Shown here: in pieces, positions 6,988 to 15,877 of the stretch | How the letters are laid out: every line of letters starts with the position of its first letter | Numbering within the stretch: the first letter of the stretch is position 1 | Origin: JAXDMU01 sp963762435 | Lineage (GTDB): Bacteria > Pseudomonadota > Alphaproteobacteria > ATCC43930 > CGMCC-115725 | Assembly (NCBI GenBank): GCA_963762435.1 | Contig: CAVXLN010000015.1 | Span: 372,001-436,000 of the forward strand | Length of the DNA stretch: 64,000 nt | Direction: 5' to 3' | Translations under genes and position numbers: made by a program | The notes under the pieces: generated by a model | Seen by the model: only the letters and a program-made list of their open reading frames with translations | The model's database searches: none | Told to the model about the DNA's origin: nothing

Positions 6988-8068
6988 TTGGCGGCATCGC
7001 TGCGAACATGGGCTCGAAGACCCGTCCCCATCTGAGCTCCTGCCGCTCGAGCTGATCATCCGGCAACTGCCAATGTTGCCAATAGCCTTTGAGGCACCGG
7101 GAGACCGGGTAGTCCATTGCGAGACGCAGCAGGTCCATCATGGCTTCCTTGTTTCCGGTCCGGCGCCGGTTCTCTCGCCAGCACATCTCACCGGCATAGA
7201 GCTCCAGCCAGGTCGGCGACAGATGATGGTAGGAGCCGAATTCCCCTCGTCGCGCCCGCGAATGGAAGGACTCGGCGAGATTGGTCGAAGCCCCGTTGAA
7301 GACGAATCCCTGGCCATGGTCGCCCGCGCGCAGCTCGCCGAACGCCTCGAGGTCTTCGTAGGCCACGTGTCCATCGCTGTAAAAGATTGTTTCGGCGTCC
7401 TTAGGCACGATTGCGCGGACGGCGGCATTGACGACGGCTTGGGTCTCGCTGTTGGCCGCGAAGGCGATCGTCTTCCCATAGCGCTGTCTCAGCACCATGA
7501 TGACGCGCTGCTTGGGGTCCTGCTTTGCGCGTCGCCGGTCGACACGGTTCTTCTTTAGGTTCGCCTGCTTTTCCTTGCCGCCGTAATAGGCCGCGTCGAG
7601 TTCTACCTCGCCCTCGAGCGAAATGGTTTCGCGGTGAGACGCCATCGCTTCCCTGGCCTTGTGCAGGTTCACGAACGCCGTCTTGTACTGGCAGTCGATG
7701 ATGAACGACATCTGGAGGGCGGAGATTCCCTTCACCGCGCCGGTGAACTGGAAGAGCATCTTCACGAGCTTAAGAAAGGGCAGCTTGCGGCTATGGAAGA
7801 CGGTGCCCGAGGTCACCGAGTACATCTTCCGGCAGGTCTTCTCGCGGCACTTCCACCAGCCGTCCCGGCATTTGACGGTGTAGTAGCGGACGGAGCCGCA
7901 GGCCGGGCAATAGGGATTGCCGCCGTTGGCGCGCCAGCGTGCCTCCTTGAAGAGCTCGTAGGCCTCTTCCTCACTGAGATTGTTCATCCACGGAAAGTCG
8001 GCCGTCCGCGCCTCGCGACGCAGCCGGTACGGGACCTTGCAGCCGGTGTTGCGGTTCCGCCGGGGCAT
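6965..8068 (-). CDS. IS1595-family transposase of the large element (inferred)
   Basis: 367 residues. The zinc ribbon is at about residues 53-80 (CPAC, then CREKTC). The ISXO2-type catalytic domain has VELDAAYYGGKEKQ (first Asp, about 155), FYSDGHVAY (second Asp, about 230) and ESFHSRARRGEFGSYHH. It is clearly different from the transposase at 4136-5116, so the two belong to different elements. A shorter start at an internal Met (NNLSEEEAYELF) is possible. No matching inverted repeats lie immediately around it. The tail of the winged-helix gene overlapping its stop suggests its partner end is the one at 1444. Confidence 0.85.
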   Translation of the reverse strand: MPRRNRNTGCKVPYRLRREARTADFPWMNNLSEEEAYELFKEARWRANGGNPYCPACGSVRYYTVKCRDGWWKCREKTCRKMYSVTSGTVFHSRKLPFLKLVKMLFQFTGAVKGISALQMSFIIDCQYKTAFVNLHKAREAMASHRETISLEGEVELDAAYYGGKEKQANLKKNRVDRRRAKQDPKQRVIMVLRQRYGKTIAFAANSETQAVVNAAVRAIVPKDAETIFYSDGHVAYEDLEAFGELRAGDHGQGFVFNGASTNLAESFHSRARRGEFGSYHHLSPTWLELYAGEMCWRENRRRTGNKEAMMDLLRLAMDYPVSRCLKGYWQHWQLPDDQLERQELRWGRVFEPMFAAMPPRNHRLIA

Positions 8069-8338
8069 GTCTCAGCCCTCCCGCCTGGCGACCCGAGACA
8101 GCGGGCGGTATTTGACAACCTCCGACGGAGGCGGTCACGGCGAAGCCTTGGTGGAAACGGGTAATGGCAGACATCCTCAGACTCCCTGGCAACACGACAG
8201 TACAGCTCGCACAGCACCTGCCCGGGTTCGACGAACCCAAGCCGTCATCAAGCAGCGCGCGATATGGTCCGACGCCTTGATGGAGGATGGGGCGGAACAG
8301 GGCCAACTCCGCGGCATTCTGTGCGAGCATGGCCGTCA

Positions 8339-10384
8339 TCATGGGCGGACCTTCGCGCCGCGGGTTTCGCTCAAAATCGCCTCGATCTCCCGGCCATCGA
8401 TGCTCTCCTTCTCGAGCAGCAAGGCGGCGATGCCTTCGACGGTCGCGCGGTGCATCCAGATGAGGTCTTTGGCGGCCTCATAAGCCTCCGCGAGCTTCAA
8501 GGAAACCTGGCGTGCGATAGCCGCCTGCAACGAGAGCATCGCTCCCATCTGGTCGGGCGCAGGCGTGCCGAGCCAGAGCAATCCATGAGCACCCTCGTTC
8601 AGCCCCAGAGAACAAAGCATCTCTGTGGCGAGATGGGTCGCTCGGGCGAGGTCGCTGATTTCGCTGCCGCCTGCTCCGCTGGAGACCTCACCAAGAATCA
8701 CTTCTTCGGCCGCCCGACCGGCCAGGATTTCGCGAATCCTGCTTTCGATTTGCGGTCTCGTCATCGAGCTGCCGCCGAACGCCATCGTGATGACGCCACC
8801 ACCCGTGTTTTCCGTCTGCCGGATGGACGCGCTGACCACGGCGCCAGGCCGTTCGAGCGCCACCACCAAGGCATGGCCCGCTTCATGGACGGCGCACCGC
8901 GTCATTTCCGCGGCGGGCTGTTCGGGCGCAGCGCCCCGGATTTCCGCAAGCAGGTCGTCCAATCTGACCGGCCGCTGTTCTTGCCGCGCGCGACGGCGGG
9001 CACCGCGGACCCATCTCTCGCAATCGGCGCCGGTGCTCCCGAGGCCGATGCGCGCCGCACCCGACAAATCGACGTCAGGCAAATCCTCCTTGAGATGATG
9101 GCGGAGGATTTTCGCCAGGCCATCCTGATGGGGGCGAGAGATCAGGATAGCGCGGTCCAATCGGCCGGACCGCGTGATGGCGCCGTCGACCTGGTCAGGA
9201 TGATTGCACGCCCCCAGGACGACGACACCCTCGCGTCCGCCGATGCCGTCGAGCTCCTCGAGGAGGCCGTTGACCACCTGGATGCTGTAGCTGCTGTTGT
9301 CGTGCGAGAAGGTCGCGCGGTCGCCGAACGAATCGATTTCATCGATGAAGAGGATGCAGGGCGCAGCGGCCCGGGCTTCGGCGAATGATGTCCGCATGGC
9401 CTTCAGCGTGTCGCCGAGATGGCCCGCCGATTGCCATTGGCTGAGCGACGACGCGATCAGCGGCACCCGGCATGTGGCGGCAAGAGCCTTTGCGAAGGTG
9501 GTCTTGCCTGTCCCGGGCTCCCCATGGAGCAGAGCGCCTTTGTCGACGGCAGACCATGGCAGCTTGCCCTGCTGGTAGTCCTGGAGGTCGGTGGCGAGCG
9601 AGCGACCCCATTGCGCGGCTTCATCCATGCCGTGCAGGTCGTCGAGCGTCACCGCGCTCGAGACTTTCGATTTCGTGAGCCTGTGCAGGCGTTCAACATA
9701 GTCGTCGGGCGTTTGCCCGGGCCTCTTCGCCAGCCTCAAATCGTCGAGCGACAGCGTCCGCAAGCACTCGTCGGGCAAGGTCGTCGTCGGCCGGGTCCCA
9801 ATCAGGCTCGAGACGAATTCCTCGAAGGCGGCGGCATCCATGGCCGGAATCTGGATGTGGAGGTCCGCCACACGCATCAGGTCGCGCGGCAAATGGCGTT
9901 CCGGGATGGGCGCGAAGCCGTACACGCTGGTGCCCCTGGACAATGCCGAAGCCACGCCGAAATTGCCGGTGCCGCGATGGTCGATTTTCCCGCTCCCGTC
10001 GCGGCGGAATTCGACCCAAGGGTCGACATACTCTCTGCTGGGCATAAGCTCGATGACATCGCCATCGACCGGAACATCGTCGGTCGTCCGTGCCACAATG
10101 CGCCAGGCCTCGGCGATCGGGTCCACCCAATCCGGCCCGGGCACCGCGAACACAATGGCGGCGCCGCGAACCCGGACCATCTCTTCGAGGTCCGGCCTCG
10201 AGCGCAGGAGATGTTTCACCAGCACGCGCGCCGCGATATCGACCACGTCGATTGCGGTGAGCTCGAACTCGGCGGCCGTCGCGGCATCGCTGGTCGCACT
10301 CGTCACGTAGTTCAGCCAAGCGGCGTCGCGGGATTCAGCGGATGCCGTCATGGACGGCGTCCTGGCTTTCGGTTGCGCGCTCAT
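8339..10384 (-). CDS. FtsH-like AAA+ ATPase/zinc metalloprotease
   Basis: 681 residues from ATG 10384, preceded by GGGAGG; the longer open frame upstream is the neighbouring gene read out of frame. Residues 1-240 are an unrecognised N-terminal region with no obvious membrane segment, unlike housekeeping FtsH. The AAA+ core has Walker A GEPGTGKT (about 288), Walker B ILFIDEID (about 347) and an arginine-finger region (RSGRLDRAI). The protease has HEAGH (about 500) and a later Asp in GGSEISDLARAT. It should therefore be an ATP-dependent protease, probably soluble. Its start overlaps the DUF6634 stop (ATGA), so the two are co-translated. The substrate is unknown. Confidence 0.85.
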   Translation of the reverse strand: MSAQPKARTPSMTASAESRDAAWLNYVTSATSDAATAAEFELTAIDVVDIAARVLVKHLLRSRPDLEEMVRVRGAAIVFAVPGPDWVDPIAEAWRIVARTTDDVPVDGDVIELMPSREYVDPWVEFRRDGSGKIDHRGTGNFGVASALSRGTSVYGFAPIPERHLPRDLMRVADLHIQIPAMDAAAFEEFVSSLIGTRPTTTLPDECLRTLSLDDLRLAKRPGQTPDDYVERLHRLTKSKVSSAVTLDDLHGMDEAAQWGRSLATDLQDYQQGKLPWSAVDKGALLHGEPGTGKTTFAKALAATCRVPLIASSLSQWQSAGHLGDTLKAMRTSFAEARAAAPCILFIDEIDSFGDRATFSHDNSSYSIQVVNGLLEELDGIGGREGVVVLGACNHPDQVDGAITRSGRLDRAILISRPHQDGLAKILRHHLKEDLPDVDLSGAARIGLGSTGADCERWVRGARRRARQEQRPVRLDDLLAEIRGAAPEQPAAEMTRCAVHEAGHALVVALERPGAVVSASIRQTENTGGGVITMAFGGSSMTRPQIESRIREILAGRAAEEVILGEVSSGAGGSEISDLARATHLATEMLCSLGLNEGAHGLLWLGTPAPDQMGAMLSLQAAIARQVSLKLAEAYEAAKDLIWMHRATVEGIAALLLEKESIDGREIEAILSETRGAKVRP

Positions 10385-10713
10385 GAGTGCCTCCCTTCGC
10401 CGAGCTGGCGGCCCAGCTGATAGAATCTCGACAAGGTCCTGGCCCAACCGAAATCGGGGGCGAAGGCCCAGACCTCTGAGGTCACGCTCAGGGGGCCTTT
10501 CAATGTCGGATGGCCATGGATGCCGCCGATGAGGCAGGGCCGCGGACGTGTGGCGAAGTTGTAGGGGTCGAGAAGGGGAGCGCCTTCGAGCGCAGCGGGA
10601 GACGGCATATGGCCGTCGGCGATGCGGCTGAGGTCGAGGGTCAGCGCCTCGAGGCGCGCGACCTCGTCTCGGATGTCGCCCACGATTCCGTGGCGACCGA
10701 TCATGATAGTCAT
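10381..10713 (-). CDS. DUF6634 family protein
   Basis: 110 residues from ATG 10713 (MTIMIGRHG), which has GCAGG six bases upstream; an in-frame ATG at 10740 is less likely. The sequence (EVARLEALTLDLSRIADGHMP, LEGAPLLDPYNFATRPRPCL, FAPDFGWARTLSRFYQLG) fits my recall of DUF6634, found next to AAA ATPases in accessory DNA of alphaproteobacteria. The stop overlaps the start of the FtsH-like gene by the ATGA arrangement, so the pair is one unit. Possibly an adaptor or regulator of the protease; inferred from position only. Confidence 0.75.
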   Translation of the reverse strand: MTIMIGRHGIVGDIRDEVARLEALTLDLSRIADGHMPSPAALEGAPLLDPYNFATRPRPCLIGGIHGHPTLKGPLSVTSEVWAFAPDFGWARTLSRFYQLGRQLGEGRHS

Positions 10714-11131
10714 TGAGTACCTGCGGTTCGAATCGAGCACATGTCACCTCGCCGGATGGCAAGGCGCCGATGGTCAGAGCGCAGGGATGAGTGGTCTCAG
10801 GAGGGGAAGCTGGAGCCGCTCAACGCTGCGCAAAGCGCAGCGGTATTCGGCTGACGGCCAGGAGTGCCGCAGCTGTCAGTTGATGGGCGAATGCCCTATG
10901 GGTATTCAGGCGGCAGGTCATGGCGGCGAACGTATATGGAACGGTGGCTCCGGAGTCAATCGAAATTTGGAATCCTGGTGCCTTTCATCTATCAGTTCGA
11001 ACTTGACCATAGCAGTTTCGCCGCTCTCGAAATCGCCAGACGCATCGAAGAGTAAGGATACGCGAGGATCGGCATAATAAAGTAAAAATGGCGATCTCGG
11101 GTCGTGATAGAGCTTCCTGTAACATCCTTCT
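10714..11131. other. Intergenic region, 418 bases, no gene supported
   Basis: An open frame at 10864-11055 has no homologous look or ribosome site. The region separates two genes transcribed leftward and should contain the promoter of the DUF6634/FtsH-like pair. Nothing else was recognised. Confidence 0.4.
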
Positions 11132-14100
11132 CTAATCTTGCGGAGGATTCGGCCTTATTTTCTTTGCTGCGATCTTGGAAAGCTGATTCCGAAGGTCGTC
11201 GCTAAGGTGTGCTTTCGCAGCGGCCTCGGTCGCCAATGCCATGTTGGCCATCCGTTGTATGGCCAATTCTCCCTTACGCATCGCTTCCAGAATAATTGGC
11301 CCGTTGGTTCGAGGGCTACGCATAGAAAACGCTCGATTCTCCAGCAAGTCTTGCCAGAGTTTCTCATATTGCACCATCATGATTGAAGCTATGGTTTCAC
11401 CAAACACCCCGCCATCAAGAAATTGAATTGCAGCGGCACATGATAAAAATATATCGTTCGCATCAATAACTTGTTTATTCAAGAATTTTCCGACGACATT
11501 TGCCACTATCAAGAAAATATTACTACGGTCATTCGAGGGATTCTCGGCCAGGTAAAACAACTCTTTTGTCAAATCCCAGAGACCTGGCATAGCCTTTATT
11601 TTCTTGCGGAGGTCTCGCATAAGGCCGACACGTCGGCGCACCCCAATGCCCAACATGAATGATAGGACTGCTCTCTTGGTGCACTCGCCTACCCTGGTGT
11701 CACTCCACTCATGCTCCGTAATAGGAGAGATTTTTCCTTGAGGAATGTTAAATAGATCGCGACCTTTCCACTCTGTATATGTCCGAATGCCTTCGATCTC
11801 TGCTTTTGGCCAAATCACGATTTCCGATAAGAACCGATCCACGTCGAGCTCTCGCACGGCAGCCCGGATGGTGCTTGCTGCCAGCATGGTCTCGAGAGGC
11901 AGCAGGCCTCCAGACTTCGTGCGTCGACGAAGCTCGATCAGCACGTCGCGTCTCGTCGAAATCTCGGCTTCGAGCTCTGCGAGCTGGTACCAGACAAAGT
12001 TTGGTTGGGCCTGTGGTTGGTCTCGAAACCATTCTGACGGTTCCGGCTCACTGCACATGCCGTACACCATGGCTTGCCTGGCTGCCGGAAAATCCGCAGC
12101 TGCACCACGCATATAGAGGATCGCACCGATGTGAACTCGCTTTACGAAGGCTTGTTGAAGCCCTGCTTTCGGATCCAATCCGTCGGCCTCCAATAGCGCC
12201 CGCAGCATGAGGCTCAGGGCGCTCTCACATTTTCCCGCCTCGAAGTCGAGAACCGCGCAGTCTGCCGAAAGGCCTGCTGTCATGGCCCTCATCGGCTCGC
12301 CACATGTCCTAGCCGATTCCCAAGCTTCGCCAAAGAAGTTGCGAGCGCTAGCAAGGTCGCCTATCTCCGCCGCGCTCCGCCCCGCCTCTCGCATCGCGTA
12401 AGCACGGTCGACTGGCCGATCCGTCGGCATGAGGTCACCAAATTTTCCAAACTCCGCAAGAGCTTCGGCATACCGGCGATGACGGAAGAATACCTTCTGT
12501 CGATGGCGATTTATTCGATAGTCGTGAGGATGAGCTTCTTGCGCGAGCCGGAGGACCTCCAATGCCCCTTCCATGTCGTTGGCGTACTCGTCGAGCACAT
12601 CCGCCTCGGCACATAGAAGTTCGATCGCGAGATCAGAGGTTTCGCTGGCGGACTGGGTCTGGCTGAGCTTTCGAAAGGCCGCGGCGGTGGAGCGCGCATC
12701 GAAGTTCGGCTGTTTTGCCGATCCCTGCAAAGATGCTGCCACGATAATATGCAAGCTTTGCTTTCGTTGAGCAGCGGCGCCTAGATAGCGTGCTCTTACG
12801 TCTTTCGGCTGCCGGTCCAGGGTCTCGATGAGCTCGACAAGATCATCGACAGACCGCAGCGCGCTCGCTCGGATAATGAACATTATCTGATCCTGCGTGC
12901 CGCTCGGCAAAAATGCATCGATTGGACCGCCGGTGGTATCGGGTTTGTTGAGTAATGGTCCCATCAGCGTGGATGCCACCATGTCCAAGTGCATGGAAAG
13001 CCAGCGCCTCGGCCCGATGGGGATCCCTGTTTCTTGCATAACTGTCGAGGCGATAAGGGCCTCGAAGTATTGGCGATGTTCGCTATCGGCCAGACTGCTT
13101 TCGGCCAACGCTCGATCGACGAGCTTCGCCGCCAACACCATATCGTCAAGCGCCACAGCGACGCGTAATTGCGCAAAGCTAAGCAAAGTGAATATTTTAA
13201 ATTCTTGAGGGTTCGTCGACTTTATAAAATCTAAGCTCATGCGCGCAAAGATAGACACCTCTTGCGCCAAGCGCTTGAACTCTGATTTCTTCGGGTCGGC
13301 AGAGGCACTTGCGATGGCCTGACCAAACCAGAGAAGGCCAATCAGATGGCGATATTGAAGTGCGATCAAGAAGACCTGAAGCAATTGATCTGCTGGAAAT
13401 GGTCGCCGCTTCATGAGGTCATGCATAGCGCCAATTTTGATCGACTGCTGCAATGAGGAGGGTAGGGTCATGCCACTGTCCTTGAGAAGCGGCGAAATGC
13501 GATACCTCTCCGAGCCCAGTTGTTCGATCCAGGGGCCAACCAGGGAGTCGAACAAGAGTTCCTGCAAGGCGAATCTCTTGCGGTGTCTCGGCCGCGACCA
13601 GCGCCAAGGTCCGATCGAAGTTGCCGTGCAGCAAAGATAGGCGGAGCAGAAGGTCCATAGCATTTGGCTGTAACTCTTCTAGTAACCGGTTGCGAACCGA
13701 TTTGCGCTCCTCCTCCATATCATCTGGTGTATCATTCAGTGGGACAACGTCGGCGAGCAGCTCGTCTTTATTCCAACCGCGGTTCGCAAGCCCGGCAATG
13801 CGAGCATCAACCAGTTGCGGATGGCCTCCACTGGCGAAGACGTAAATGGGCCACGCCCATGTTGCTGGGTCGCCGCCCGCAGTCTCAACCATATCCGACA
13901 CATCCTTTCGCGTCAGATAGGGAACCCGAATGATTGCATCCGCGCCGAGACCGAGTCGGTTTGCGAGAGTTGGTGGCGGCCGTTTCGCGCTGGTGACGAT
14001 CAGAACGCCGTCGGCATCCGCGACAGATCGAGCTACCTGGCCAATGATGGAGATGAGGGTATTGTCGGCATCCGCAGGAATATCGTCGAGGATCAGCCCG

Positions 14101-15179
14101 CGGGCACCGCTTTGACGGAAGTTGTTCGCGATCCCGACCAATATCGACCGTATAGCTGATGGTTCAAGGTCTCGCAAATCAGCGAGATGCCATTGGACTT
14201 GCTGCGAGTTGGCCAACAATAGGGCAAGGGTGCTCTTGCCGAGGCCGCTGCTGCCGTGGAACCAAAGGGTGCCGCGCGACGCGAGCTTCATTTGAAGCCT
14301 TCCGACTTCATCGGTCCGGCGAGCCGCTCGTCGGGGCAGCGGAATTTGAGCGACATCTCGCACGGCTGCGCCAACAAGGGTGAGCGGCATCACGCCTGCG
14401 AGCTGAAATCCGCCCAGCATATTTAGCGGGATCGTACTAACCGTCCTCCTCTGGAACAGATTTATGAGATCCGACTTAGTAACATACCTAAGCTCGCTCG
14501 GCTGCCGGGTTGATTCGAGCAATGCTTCAAAGAGAAAGGCGCGAACATCTTTGGATGCTTGCGCGGTAGTGCCCAATTTATTTCCAAACTCTACTAGGAG
14601 CTGTTCGACGTCCTGGCGAAGTTCTTCCTGGCTCGGTTCTTCTTTGAGCCAGCGGATAGGTCGAATGATACGCTCCCGCAACTGATCGTCGGGCGCATCT
14701 TTAATGAACGTGTGAAGATCTTCAGCAAAGCCAAGCTGAAGCAGGGCCACGCGGATTGGCTCGACATCGGCCCCAGGGCGTGCGGCCATACGCCAGTAAG
14801 TTAGGCCGGGACTTTTCTCGGGAAAAGCCATTTCTCGTTCTTTGCCAAAGCCACTGGTGGTCAGCAGAGCGCCAGTCACTAGCCGATCGGGGTTTTCCTT
14901 TTGGAACTCCCAAACCGAGCTTACCAGCTTTTTAGCACCAGCTGATCGCAAAGTAATATTGTTCGTAACTCGCTTTACTTGTCGAACGTCAAGGCTATAA
15001 GCGTCCGAGATCGCAAAATCTTCGGCAAATTCGATATGCAGTAGTTCGTCGTCGTTGAGCGTGAGCCACGTCTTTAGCGTTTGGTCTATTTGATAGACAT
15101 AGGCGGCTAACACATCGGTAGCTTGCCGATCAACTTCACTGTCGGGAACTTTTATCGATGTTGATTTCTTTTCGCGCAT
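11132..15179 (-). pseudogene. Avs-like STAND NTPase with N-terminal nuclease, frameshifted
   Basis: Two overlapping frames (15179 to about 13560, then on to 11132) form one protein of about 1,340 residues. Residues 1-130 resemble a DUF4297/Cap4-type PD-(D/E)XK nuclease (HIEFAEDFAI and LDVRQVKR). The central STAND/AAA domain has Walker A HGSSGLGKST (about 310) and GLILDDIPADA (about 360). The C-terminal half is helical, with TPR-like repeats (ALEVLRLAQEAHPHDYRIN). The frame changes near 13560-13570 by +1; dropping one G from GCAGGAACTC restores LAELLFDSLVGPW. The domain order matches antiviral STAND (Avs/AVAST) proteins, which sense phage proteins and activate the nuclease. If the frameshift is real the gene is dead; it may be a base-calling error. 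Confidence 0.7.
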
Positions 15180-15395
15180 GTAAAACGATCTTGCAGATTC
15201 AAGTTCCCCGTGACCTCATTCACGATAGGCCTATCATGTTGGCGCATCAATATGGCGTCGCGAGTTTTCTGGGCCTGTCCGCTGCAAGACTCAGATCACT
15301 TCCGTACACCGTTCGGCACTCCACCCCGCCGATGATCTCGCAGGATAGAACTCGCGCGCGCCTTCCGTGATGGCTGCCGGGCACTCTTTGCCCGA
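15180..15395. other. Short spacer between STAND gene and small conserved gene
   Basis: A 70-codon open frame on the plus strand (15158-15370) overlaps the STAND gene start and lacks a ribosome site. I see no gene here. The STAND gene promoter must lie in this stretch. Confidence 0.4.
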
Positions 15396-15602
15396 CTAGC
15401 GCGTCTTCAGATACTCGCTCAAGGAATCGACGCCCGCCCGGTCGAGGACGGTCTGCAAATGGGCGTCACCGCGAATGCCCGCGGCAAAGTCGTCGCCGTA
15501 GGTCTCACGCAACGTGTCGACGCGGGTGTTGCCATGCTTGCGGCTGATTTGGCCGTTCTGATCGCGATGCCGGTCATCAAGCCCCGTCTGCTTGCGAGTC
15601 AT
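15396..15602 (-). CDS. Small conserved alphaproteobacterial protein
   Basis: 68 residues, starting MTRKQTGLDDRHRDQNG. The pattern DRHRDQNGQISRKHGNT, then VDTLRETYGDDFAAGIRGD, is familiar from a widespread family of short alphaproteobacterial proteins of unknown function (typical members read NRDKDGQIARKHGNT and so on). Highly charged and probably cytoplasmic. It is transcribed away from the helicase operon and has no obvious partner. Confidence 0.7.
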   Translation of the reverse strand: MTRKQTGLDDRHRDQNGQISRKHGNTRVDTLRETYGDDFAAGIRGDAHLQTVLDRAGVDSLSEYLKTR

Positions 15603-15877
15603 AGTGGTACCCCAATATCAAGTGCCTAACGCACCTCAGGCTACGATATATAGCGTGGATCCAAAAATCGTTCTACTGGATTTACCCCGATCTATAGGTT
15701 CGACAAGCGCCGTGACGTTTCAAGATGGATCCTCGGCCTCGCCACGACCCATGTTTTCCGCCGTGCTCCGCCGCGCTATTTCGCCCATGAAAGCTCGCGC
15801 AAAACGCGACTTCGTTCTAGGTTGTCGTTGATTGGGCTGGCGCGGTCGAGCCTTGGGTGCACGTGGAGCGTAAGAAC

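Noticed and set aside
8103..8130. GGCGGTATTTGACAACC upstream of the second transposase as a terminal repeat
   Set aside because: Resembles the nested element's end but points the wrong way and has no partner.
8164..8345. A small plus-strand frame beginning MADILRLPGNTTV, possibly continuing out of frame as AIWSDALMEDG
   Set aside because: Looks faintly protein-like but needs a frameshift and has no ribosome site; left out for lack of support.
15592..15831. A 79-codon plus-strand frame upstream of the helicase
   Set aside because: No ribosome site or recognisable product; likely promoter region.
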